Shown: positions 10,220 through 19,498 of the stretch, in pieces
How the letters are laid out: the number at the start of each line of letters is the position of its first letter
Position numbering within the stretch: position 1 is the first letter of the stretch
NCBI GenBank assembly: GCA_023014485.1
Contig: JAJOZX010001734.1
Span: 379,501 to 443,500, forward strand
Direction: 5' to 3'
DNA: 64,000 nucleotides
From: Bathynomus jamesi
Lineage: Eukaryota; Arthropoda; Malacostraca; Isopoda; Cirolanidae
The notes under the pieces: generated by a model
What the model saw: only the letters and a program-made list of their open reading frames with translations
Told to the model about the DNA's origin: nothing
Databases searched by the model: none
Translations under genes and position numbers: made by a program

Positions 10220-11019
10220 CCCTAACCAGTTAGCTACCTGACCGCGAACACAGTGCGCTTTAACCTTCGCAATTAATCTTCTATGCGGAACTGTATCGAA
10301 CGCCTTTTTAAAATCTAAATAAATAACGTCAGCCGCTCTATACCTATCGTATTCGCGCACTATTTCGTTATAAAATTCTAACAAATTAGTTAAACAAGAT
10401 CTATGGCGTCGAAACCCATGCTGACTACTATTAATCAAATCTCGACTCTCTAAGTGATCGATGATACGATCCCTAATTACGGATTCCAAAAGTTTGCCAA
10501 CAATTGACGTTAAGCTAATGGGCCTATAATTGCTAGCTACTGTGCGGTCGCTTTTTTTAAAAATGGGCGTGACGTTAGCTAATTTGAAGTCTTCAGGAAT
10601 AATCCCCGTTTCGAGTGACTGATTAAAAATCTTCGTTAATGGGCCTACAATAACGTCTTTCAAATCTTTCAAATGTCTGGGATAAAAAGCGTCAGGGCCT
10701 GGAGTCTTGTTAACTTTTAGCCTATCGATATAATGCGCAATCTCACCCTCGTAAACAGTTATTTCATCCAAAATAGTCTCGCTACTAAATCGAACGATAT
10801 CGTCCACGTCGGGGACATTATTTACGTCTTCTACGGTAAAAACTGTCGCAAAAGAGTTATTGAAAATACCCGCTATCATCTGAGCGTCAGGAACCAAAGC
10901 GCCGTTAACATCCACTAAAGGGCCTATGTTATCTTTTATCGGCTTACGATTATTGACCTATTCAAAAAAACGTTTCTGCATTATGTTTACTATCCGCAGC
11001 TATAAGTATCTCTAAATTA

Positions 11020-11220
11020 GGTTCTTTTGCATTATCCTCCCAACACTAATTTTTTTATGTAATGTTGGTTTGGTTTTGGTTATGGTACTTTATTTTCCTT
11101 CCATTGTAAAAAAAATTAGTGTTGGTATTAGGTTAGGTTAGGTTACGGTAAAAACAGCCCGCCGCAGGCGTTAGCCGTTATAAAAAAAAATTAGTGTTGG
11201 GAGGATAATGCAAAAGTACC
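11020..11220. mobile_element. 201-bp MITE with 38-bp inverted ends and perfect 8-bp TSD
   Basis: The inverted ends GGT(A/T)CTTTTGCATTATCC, continuing TCCCAACACTAATTTTTTT, are near-perfect. The 8-bp CTAAATTA flanks both sides (11012-11019, 11221-11228). The interior has TTAGGTTAGGTTAGG. It sits between the endonuclease and RT domains of the CR1 ORF2. Confidence 0.85.
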
Positions 11221-12277
11221 CTAAATTACGCTTACCATTCTTAACTGATCTTTTAACCTGAAGTGTAAGCTCGATATATCTATTAAAGTTAGCTGCCGTG
11301 CCATTGCGCTTATTAAGTCGATACGCTCTGTTACGCTCGTTCATGAACTCGCCTATTTCCCTAGTGCACCATTTGGGCTTACCATGATTTCTAGCGCGCT
11401 TGGGCCTACGAGGAATAAACTCCCTTTCAATATTGATAAAACTTTCTTTAAACGCCTCCCAATGCAAATTTGTTTCATTACCCATAAATAATTATCCCAG
11501 TCCACTACTCTCATCCTATCCACAAAACTATCAAAATTAGCCCTAAGAAAATCAGGGACTTCTATTACGTTACTATCCTTAGTGTTTTCTATCAATAATT
11601 TAAACCTAAGAATTTGATGATCACTACATCCTAAACTCTCGCCTACTTCTAAACCTTCGACTATATTTTCGCCGTTCGTCATCACTAAATCTAAAATATT
11701 ATCACCGCGCGTTGGTTGGGTAACCATCTGTCGTAAAAAATTATCTTCCATGAACTCAATCAATCTGAAACCCTCCTTATTACCAGTAAAAGTCTCGTAA
11801 TTAACATTAGGGTAGTTAAAGTCTCCGACAATTATACTATTCCGATTGTCAATAAAGTTACCAAGAAGTGAATAAAATCTAGTATCGGTATCGAGGGGTT
11901 GAACGGGAGGTTTATAAACAACAACAAAATTAAAACTAATACTACGCGCCCTAACTTCAACGCATATCGCATTAATTGCTGCCGGAACATCTATCTTAAC
12001 CTCGATAGCCCTAAGGGAATTACGAATGTACAGCAAAACGCTGCCACCAATCCTATGTAACGTATCATTAGTAGAGCGTTTAAATCCCGGTATATCAAGT
12101 TCCCCCAACAAGTCCCAAGTCACGTATTTAACCACGTTTCAGTGATAGCAACTATATTGTAGTTACCGGAATAAATTATCGCCTTAAATTCGTTTAATTT
12201 ATTTCTAATACTACGCGCTTTACAATAGAAGACGTTTAAATTATTTCTTACCAAGGACCGGCGTTTTAAACTATTTT

Positions 12278-13312
12278 TCAAGTCGGGCCCGCGTTTCCCG
12301 GACCCACAACGTTTAAAGAAGGCTTCGACCTATACAGCTTTCGCACGTTTTCTTCAATTAACCTACCTAACCTAGCATTATCTATTTCATTTAAATGTAC
12401 CCCATCTTTTATAAAAAGGCTAGGATCACTGAATTCTAACCACAGCCTTACGAAGGGTACATTTTCCTCAACATAAATCTCTTCTAATTTATTATTCAAA
12501 AATATCGTTTTAGACGTAATCCTAAGACCCAAACCGTGCCTAGGGGTAATACCTAGAACTAAAGGCCTATCTGACCTCGCCTTCAGGGACCTAATTACCC
12601 CCTATACCTCTCCAAAAGGTCATGCACTCTCGTATCAGGCCTGTACGAGTCGTTGCCCCGTACCATCGTCACCAACATCGAGTGACGGGAGGCAACGTCA
12701 ATCCTATCCACTTCGTCTCTACCTCTGTCAACCCTGGCCCCTGGGAGACAGACCCTCCTCCTCTTGGTTGGATGCCGTTTAACGAACTCTGTGTCCATAT
12801 GGCGCACTAAAGAGTCCCCAATTAAAATAGTTTCCCCCTCATTCACGTCCTTTTCCAAATGGGCGAAAGGGTTCGAAACCTCAATAGGGGGGGTGATTCC
12901 TATCACCTAACGTACACGGCCTAGCTCCACCCTTAACTTCTCTAAATCCCTCCCCATCTACTAATCTCGGTCCCACCTTAACCCCTTCCTCAACTCTATC
13001 CAACCTTCCCGATAAGCTACCTAAACTAGAAACTAGGTTACGCACCTCACCCTTCAAATTACTAACGTCTTCAACGTTAGTATTGGTTCGGTTTTCGTCA
13101 ACCGTAGCCCTGCCCCTGCCCTCATCAAGCGTTGCAAGTCTTTCCGTTACCTCACGAACACTGCGTTTTATGGCAACTATTTCCTCCCTTAAATCGCAAA
13201 AGAAACAAACTGATCTCTCAGTATTCGCCATACGACCGCCGTTATAATCTTTAAAATCCGAATACCACCGGTTTACCCCACACCTAACACACGACGCTTT
13301 CTGCGACGGCAT
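12278..13312 (-). pseudogene. CR1 ORF1: zinc-ribbon-like domain, coiled coil and SGNH esterase
   Basis: The start at 13312 follows a stop-rich upstream stretch. Residues 8-45 hold four Cys in two CxxC-type pairs (CVRCG, CFFCD), a probable zinc-binding or PHD-like motif. A heptad-rich segment follows (SVREVTERLATL, LVSSLGSLSGRLDRVEEG). The C-terminal half is a GDSL/SGNH hydrolase: ILIGDSLVRHMD (block I, catalytic Ser), VTMVRGND (block III, Gly-Asn) and KDGVHLNEID (block V, Asp-x-x-His). CR1 ORF1 proteins with an esterase domain are known and probably aid RNP assembly or membrane contact. Frameshifts near 12895 and 12565 break it. Confidence 0.85.
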
Positions 13313-13621
13313 CGCACAGTTAAAATTAGTTTATAACCGTCACAAGTTTAAGTTAAATTAATCCGGCACGCTATGAAAACTTCTAAATCGCTAAAAACCA
13401 CTAATATTCAATTACTTAACTATAACAATGTGAATATAAACGCAAGTATATAAAATTCAAAACTTTCCAAAAGTAAAATTATTAGCAATATGCAAAAGTA
13501 GAAGCAATATCATATCTCGCGTAAAGAGCTCTTTCTGTATATTGTGGATGGGGAGATACGTTGTCCCTGACAGCACTAAAATTAATACATTTTGTACGTT
13601 CTCTCACACTGCTTTTAAAAT

Positions 13622-14700
13622 CTACATAGTCCTACGACGATCATCCAATCCAAATACAACTATGCGAACATTCATTTCCTGCTCCACCCTTCTCAGCTCT
13701 TCAGGCCCCATATTAAAGTCAAACTCCTGCTTGCAGTCTGCGACCAGTTTACGGGCACGCTGCACAACCGTCGGCAACCAAATTTTTTTGGCCACTGTAT
13801 TTAGTACAGTAAACATATGAGCCAAGACTATTGCTATAAAGCCGCAACCGCGATCGAGGTTTGTGTGGGTTCTGAATATTTGATAACTGCCAAAGTTAAG
13901 AGTATAAGGTGTGGCCGTATGTCCCTCAACACGGAAAACGTGGTCGATATCTATCCTGAAGTTGTCCATGGTGAATTCGGTTCTGCTTTGAGAGGCCTGC
14001 ATTATACGACCCAAAATGTAATCTACATCTAAGGGGACCAGGCACATGAAGGGTATTACTACCCAAAAATCATCTCTATCCCCATCATCTCACCCGAACC
14101 CGAGGGGACAGTCGTGTCCTGGCTTCACGTCGCTCACTGCTATGAAGGGCAAACTTCACAATACGTTCAACTACTCGCCGCAGTCCGTGTTCAACACAGT
14201 TGCTATACATGGATCGCAGGCCCTGATACGTAACGGTTTCTAGTCAGGGATGGGGTGGGGGTGGGGATGCGCACCAGTTCGAATGTTATGCTACTGTCTA
14301 CAGAATGAGATACTGCTGTGGAGGGCACGGACATTATTGAATAGGAATAAGGGGGCACAGTTTTATTTTTAGAAGGAACTACTGTAGGGTTTGTGTCGTA
14401 AGACGTAGAGGGCTACGGATCTATTACTGTGGGTCTAACAACCAATGCGCTCCTGGCGCGCTTTGCACCTGATGTGGAAGCCGATTCAGCAATATCGTCA
14501 TGCACCCGCTTTTTCCCCAAATTGTCTAGTGTGGTTGCTCCATCGTCGTTCCTGGGTGTTCCGGAACGCTAGCGGATTGATGATACAGCCTCAATAGCAA
14601 CTACACCATCATCGGTATCATCAACCTCATTTGCAATATCTATGATGGGGACATGTTGCTGGCACAGTACCTCATCCTCGTCATCATTCACGGTTCTGGA
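13622..14700 (-). pseudogene. Maverick protein-primed DNA polymerase B (pPolB), N-terminal part only
   Basis: Frame 14047-13622 has the conserved pre-exonuclease region of Polinton pPolB: a VDYILGRIMQ helix, a DIDHVFRVEG strand, RGCGFIAIVLAH where relatives have a Cys-rich 'cLArAl' helix, and MGPEELRRVEQEMNVRIVVFG. Upstream on the same strand, LRRVVERIVKFAL (about 14190) and an acidic tail (about 14700-14560, VNDDEDEVL, NEVDDTDDG) continue the N-terminal extension with stops. The exonuclease and polymerase motifs are missing, removed where the CR1 LINE abuts near 13545. Assignment comes from pattern similarity and from position opposite the ATPase. Confidence 0.55.
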
Positions 14701-14799
14701 GAAGAAGAAAAACAAGACTGTAGAATATAAGGAGCATCACTTAAAATTTTATTATATTTTGTAAGTGTTCCACTTAAGAGTGTGACGTGTTAGAGATGG

Positions 14800-15330
14800 A
14801 TTCTGTAGAAGAGTTCAGGTTTACGAGCCCCTCCAGATGCATTATATGAAGGCCCACATGTTGTGGCAAAACTGTCTTTAAAGTCATTAAAGACAAGGGG
14901 ACGCTGTTCTCAATTTTTGTGGGTAAAGTCGTATGATGCTATTTGACGTTTGCCGAGACATTTACAGTGACGTTTGCCGAGACATTTACAGTAACGTTTG
15001 TCGAGATATTTACAGTGTTCTCACACCATCTTAACATAAGTGTATTCTTCATCAATCAGAATCTATTTTTCAAAAATAGATACATGCGCGATGTATCACT
15101 AAATACACAATATCTAGTCTTTTTCGCTCAACGTAGAGATTTGGCACAAATTGGTGTATTAGCCAATCAAATGTTCCCGAATCAGCGTAAAGATTTTTGG
15201 AAGTTTATAAAGAAGCTATAAGCCAATGTTATGGATATTTACTTTGTGACCTTCACCCCCGAAACACGTTTAGGGTGCTTCTAAGAACGAATATGTTCCC
15301 AAACGAGGCTGAAACGGTATATATCCCAGA
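14800..15330 (+). pseudogene. Maverick A32/FtsK-type genome-packaging ATPase, C-terminal part
   Basis: The frame at 14943-15221 carries the ATPase C-terminal block: ISVFFINQNLFFKNRYMRDV, SLNTQYLVFFAQRRD, IGVLANQMFPNQ. This is the sensor/arginine-finger half of the Polinton packaging ATPase. A shifted frame then gives MDIYFVTFTPET, matching the family's D-x-T-P-x-T end. The Walker A half lies upstream and is not recognisable. Three in-frame copies of a 24-bp repeat (TFAETFTV) at 14943-15015 disrupt the preceding strand. Confidence 0.7.
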
Positions 15331-15625
15331 ATGACAAAGAGGTTAAAGAAATACCGTGAATTAATACAAATCTATCTTTTTGTTAAAAATATTGACTCCG
15401 AATTTTACAATGCATCTGTGAAATCTGTCTTAACGTTATAAAATGTAATGTACCAATGAAACCTCTCAGAAAGCTCGCCAATGTCGTTACAGGAATATAA
15501 TACACGTCCTCGCTTGTAAAAGTCAAACTATGAAGAAAAAGCGAATTATTGTACAAAGAGGGTGTTCATTCCTACCCATCTTATTTTCAGTTTTGGGGCC
15601 TTTACTGACAAGTTTAATATAATGA
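15331..15625 (+). pseudogene. Maverick small conserved protein (PX/PY type)
   Basis: ATG at 15331 opens MTKRLKKYRELIQIYLF, a 36-codon basic-amphipathic start. After one frameshift at about 15441 it continues CNVPMKPLRKLANVV and, near 15545, a Lys/Arg-rich segment leading to a hydrophobic FGAF-like tail. A protein of this shape (KR-rich helix, N-V-P-L, L-R-K-L, then a hydrophobic tail) sits beside the ATPase in many Polintons. Its function is unknown. Confidence 0.5.
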
Positions 15626-16087
15626 AGTAAGTAGTCGTGATTCCACACGAAGTGTATGCTTCACTACAAAGCACAAAGAGTCAAGATACGATTTTAGAAC
15701 CCCGTAAAAGCAGGCTTAAAAGAATGGAAAGCGAATTGGTAGACCTATTAAACAGTGAAAGTCTCCTGATGAGAAAAGAATCTTATACCAAGAAGCTCTG
15801 CAAAAATTTCTTCATGAGTACGAAAATTATAAGAAACCGATAGAGTTCCCCCTAGTTATTAAACATGGGGACGAACCTGATGAACCTGAACAAGTACAGA
15901 ACAACGACGCGAGTTCGCAACATCTCGAGCATATATTTGAAAACAGTCTCCCACATACATTGAGGTATAAAGGCTTAATTCTTTATAATCTATTGAGTGA
16001 GGATCCCATTATACAATGGTCCAATCCAGGTGAGGTTGTTGTTGAAGGGTCAAAAGGTACAAGGTTCGAACATCATTGATATTGCAC
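15626..16087 (+). pseudogene. Maverick conserved structural-type protein, 5' part
   Basis: Begins near VIPHEVYASLQS (15637), then a charged coiled region. After a frameshift near 15790 it reads KFLHEYENYKKPIEFP, an acidic linker, LLSEDPIIQWSNPGEVVVEG and, after another shift, GSNIIDIA. The W-x-x-x-G-E-V-V-x-x-G and S-N-I-x-D blocks are typical of a Polinton gene of unknown but probably structural function. The hAT element enters exactly after the last block, and the frame resumes at 18208. Confidence 0.6.
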
Positions 16088-18199
16088 TAGGGCGGGTCGT
16101 ACTCAGGTGACAACATGAATCTGAAGGAAATCCTACCATCAGGGGTGTCTAAATTATGTGTTTTTACATGGGGAATTCAAATATGAGCTTCGTTTTTGGA
16201 TAGGATAACTCTAACCTACATCATTTTGTATTTCTAAATTGCCAATTTTACCCTTTTGAACCCCTTTATAATATATTAAAAGTTATAATGTAAATCATTT
16301 ATATTGACAAGGCCAAATCAACTTTACATATATTTATTAATAGGTGAACTGCATGTATATCACTGGATATAATTACAAAGATCATTCTCCTGACATCTTG
16401 AACTTTGCCAGGTTGCACAAAGCCTGCTTTGACTCAGACTTGGACATCAGCTTCCTGCTGGTCTCCTGAGCCCTGATCCCTCCATCCCTCTTTTCCTGTG
16501 AGAAGTACTTAGCAGAAGCCTCAGTCACCATTTTAACAACCCTCTCAATGCTTTGTGTGTGGCAAGGCCAGTTGCGCACCTCCATGGGGGTGTTGATGAA
16601 GTTTTTCACCTCTGAGGTGCTTAGAGAGCAGGTGAGAGGTGGCTCTGACACACCTTCTGACCAGCTGATCAAGTCACCGATGCTGGAAGCATCACAATTG
16701 ATGTCAGGTGTCCTTCTGCTCCTAACAGAGGAGTCCCCCAGCTGAGTGTCCGGGTCCCCCTCTCCCCTGATGGCCAGGATTCTCTCCACCCCTTCAATCC
16801 TCTCCTTCTGATCCTCAGAGCAGAGTAGTGTTTGGAGGATGACTTCACTGTGGGCATACCAAGCAGATCTTCTCACAGTTGGCATCACAATATCCAGCAC
16901 CTCCTTTCTCTGGGACTTGAGGCAGTCCAGCTGAAAGAGGATGTGCCTAGGCCCTTCGATCCAGGAGTGCTTGACCTTCACGTTGAACCAACATGGGTAA
17001 TACACTCCAATGATGAATTCCACAATGAATTGCAGAATCTTCAGGTTCTTTCCTTTAAGTCCGTGCTTTGACACCCAGAGCCTGAGAAGTCTGTTCGCTG
17101 TGGTGAGCCAGCGGCTGTGGTTTACTGGTCCTATCTCTAACAGAGCCAGCCCTGCAGGAAGTACTCCATCCCTGAGTGCACAGACAATTTTATAGCCATA
17201 GTATTGATCAGTTGAGAGATCTTGAATGACCTTGTCAGGAAGCTTGATCAGTGGAGGGCCAACAGAGATTCGGGTGAAGTTTGGATTGATATCAAAGTCT
17301 GTAGCAGAATCAAGGAGCTTTCCTATTGGCCCGGATAATTTTTTGTCTGACAGAGTAGGGCCATCAAGGTCAACAATGAGATGGCGCAGGGGAAGTTCAA
17401 CAGTGTGCAGGTTGCACACCAACCAGACCAGCTTTCTCCCCAGGTGCAGCTCCAGCTTCCGCATTACTCCAGCTTTCACACCAGTGTTGACATTTGTTGA
17501 GTCTCCTCCAATGGCCAACAAGGTCTTATCATAACCCCTCTCTTTCAGCCAGGCAAACAGGACCTTAGCAATCTTCTCCGCATGTGACTCCTCTTTAGTT
17601 GCTTTCTCTGGGGTAAAGTGGAACAGATAGTAGCTGCCAGGCTCACTAACAACACTATAGTGTTCTTCCTTGATCTTTGCGGGAAAAGATTGGTCACTGC
17701 CCTCAGCTTCCATCATCACATTGGTCAGGTCAATCCGCCCAAAACGTTTTAGAATGCTCTGAAACGTTACATTCTAGCCTCTGAGAAAGGTGGCTCAGAA
17801 AATGGCCTTATGCGCGCCAGAAAACCGTCAAAATATTTCATATACCAAACTGTATGATAATTACAATTAAGTGGAATGGCACACCTTTTTATTTGAGTAT
17901 TTAAATATTATTATTATTATATGAATTACATTATATGTGTTTATATGAATTAGTTAGAACAATGCTCTATGAGAGATAACGTGAGCAGCCATGATAGAAA
18001 ACGTGAGAAGACATATTCTGGGGTAACTACAATAGTAAAATAATCAACAATTTAATAATAATCAACTGCAAAATGATGTAGGTTAGGGTTATCAGAATTA
18101 AATATTTTCTTCAGAATTGTGTTCTATACACCAAAATATGTCATTTGAACACCCCTCTCCATTGATTTAAAAAAAATGCATAGTATGACCCACCCTAAT
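16088..18199 (-). mobile_element. hAT-like DNA transposon inside the Maverick
   Basis: Inverted termini TAGGGCGGGTCGTACT and TAGGGTGGGTCATACT, with a second inverted block (AACCCTAACCTACATCATTTT-like) about 90 bp in. Flanked by TATTGCAC on both sides (16080-16087, 18200-18207), the 8-bp duplication expected of hAT. It carries one large transposase frame. GC content is higher than in the surroundings. Confidence 0.8.
16382..17719 (-). CDS. hAT-like transposase (RNase H-fold), long open frame
   Basis: 445 codons without a stop. The first codon is a GTG at 17717-17719 followed by two ATGs. No upstream in-frame Met exists before a TAG about 60 bp farther up, so the N-terminus may come from another exon. 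Recognisable blocks: LLAIGGDSTNVNTG (catalytic Asp region), LVWLVCNLHTVELPLRHL (the C-x-x-H block that follows it in hAT-like enzymes), NHSRWLTTANRLLRLW, and a C-terminal WPCHTQSIERVVKMVTEAS that may hold the last acidic residue. The 30.8-33.1 kb gene shares the same order of blocks. The intact frame inside a broken Maverick implies a younger insertion. Subfamily is uncertain. Confidence 0.75.
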   Translation of the reverse strand: MMMEAEGSDQSFPAKIKEEHYSVVSEPGSYYLFHFTPEKATKEESHAEKIAKVLFAWLKERGYDKTLLAIGGDSTNVNTGVKAGVMRKLELHLGRKLVWLVCNLHTVELPLRHLIVDLDGPTLSDKKLSGPIGKLLDSATDFDINPNFTRISVGPPLIKLPDKVIQDLSTDQYYGYKIVCALRDGVLPAGLALLEIGPVNHSRWLTTANRLLRLWVSKHGLKGKNLKILQFIVEFIIGVYYPCWFNVKVKHSWIEGPRHILFQLDCLKSQRKEVLDIVMPTVRRSAWYAHSEVILQTLLCSEDQKERIEGVERILAIRGEGDPDTQLGDSSVRSRRTPDINCDASSIGDLISWSEGVSEPPLTCSLSTSEVKNFINTPMEVRNWPCHTQSIERVVKMVTEASAKYFSQEKRDGGIRAQETSRKLMSKSESKQALCNLAKFKMSGE

Positions 18200-18207
18200 T
18201 ATTGCAC

Positions 18208-18430
18208 ATGATTGATGAGAAAGTGGAATAGGCCCTGACCAGCAGGATGGAAGCATATTAAAGCTAGACTACAACAATTAAATATCCCCAAAACACTGAT
18301 AGGTAATCTGAACAGGTTAAAAGACTTGGATCAAGCATCGCATATACCACATCTGAACACGCCTTCGCCCTCAGCGGTAACATCTCTTTAGAGGAAGAAG
18401 AAGACTAAGCAGCAACCCACAACCCTATCC
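18208..18430 (+). pseudogene. Maverick conserved structural-type protein, 3' part (after hAT)
   Basis: Coding resumes across the hAT target site with HMIDEKVE and continues through IPKTLIGNLNRLKDLDQASHIP, broken by stops and shifts. It ends just before the integrase start at 18446. Confidence 0.45.
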
Positions 18431-19498
18431 GCGCGCCTCTAAAATATGCAAATGGCTAACATATTAAGAAAACGTTATTATGACATTTCTAATCCAGCCT
18501 CCTATGGGGGTGTTAATACGCTGTACAGAGGTGTTTATAATGAGGGAATAGGGAAAAAAGATGTTGAGAGGTTTGTGCGGGAGTAGGATGCTTATGCACT
18601 TGATAGGACGGTGAGAAGAAGGTTTAAAACGGCCAAGACATTAACAGCCTCGGATGATTCTATTTGGCAGGCAGCTTGAACAGACCTGCAGAGATATTCA
18701 GTGTATAATGAAGGCTACCAATACATCCTATTCACAATAGATGTATTCTCTAGATATGTGTGGCTAATTCCACTGAAAAATAAATCGCTTGAATCAGTTG
18801 CTAAAGCCTCCAAAGCGTTGATGTTTAAAGAAAACAGGATTCCTGGCTATTTTTGTACGGACAAAGGGAAAGAATTTATAGGCTGAGCTTTTCAGAATAT
18901 GTTGGCAGAGGTTAATATCAGTTATTACACTAGCAATTCTATACATGAGGCATCTTTAGCAGAAAGAGTCCAGCGTACCATAAAGGAGCGCATGCATCGG
19001 TATTTCACACATAAAAACACATACAGATATATAGACATTCTGGGGGCACTGGTTTCATCCTACAACCGTTCACACCACCGAACGATTGCTAGATCACCTA
19101 GCGAAATTTTAAAAAGAGGTACGCACAGTGAACGTGAGGTGGGAAAAGATATTCATAGAGCGCCACCACGCTCTGTACGTTTGAAAATCAATGAATATGT
19201 AAGGCTGTCGCGTTCGGGGAATAAATTTGTGAAGGAATTTAACCAAGGTTGGACACGTGAGCTTTTTAAAGTTAGGGATATGAGGCCGAAAGACGAGGTG
19301 ATGCTGTATTACGTTGAAGATTTGAAAGGGGAAGAAATTGCAGGGCTTTTATGGTGAGGAGATGCAGAAAGTGATATTTAATTTAGGAAATAAGTGTTTA
19401 AAATTGAAAAAATTTTAGGAAGCAAAGGTTCAGGAAAGAGAAAAATGTACCTGGTAAAATGGTTAGGGTACCCAGAAAGCTTCAACACCTATATGAAA

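Larger units (their letters stand above)
9848..12210 (-). pseudogene. CR1 ORF2: endonuclease and reverse transcriptase (5' two thirds)
   Basis: The endonuclease occupies about 12210-11480: FYCKARSIRNKLNEF, then a shift into the frame with VVVYKPP, IIVGDFNYPNVNYE, DLVMTNG and GCSDHQIL (the SDH catalytic block). A bridging region follows to 11220. RT starts with KTPGPDAFYPRHLK, then VTPIFKKSDRTVASNYRPIS, HGFRRHRSC and VIYLDFKKAFDTVPHRRL, which holds the first RT Asp. After the hAT MITE it resumes at NWLEEWL and GSVLCPLLFVIYIND before the (TA)n tract cuts it off. The YADD-type box is missing here but present in copy 2. One frameshift lies near 12135. Confidence 0.85.
9847..13540 (-). mobile_element. 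CR1-type LINE (family B), copy 1
   Basis: ORF1 and ORF2 are both present on the minus strand. The 3' half of RT and the 3' UTR are missing past 9847 but are preserved in the copy at 48507-50494. Two MITEs with 8-bp duplications interrupt it. The 5' limit lies between about 13320 and 13600, where Maverick sequence begins. Confidence 0.85.

Noticed and set aside
18446..19357. Stop-codon reassignment or programmed readthrough in the integrase
   Set aside because: Both TAG and TGA occur, and adjacent Maverick genes have frameshifts, so decay is simpler.
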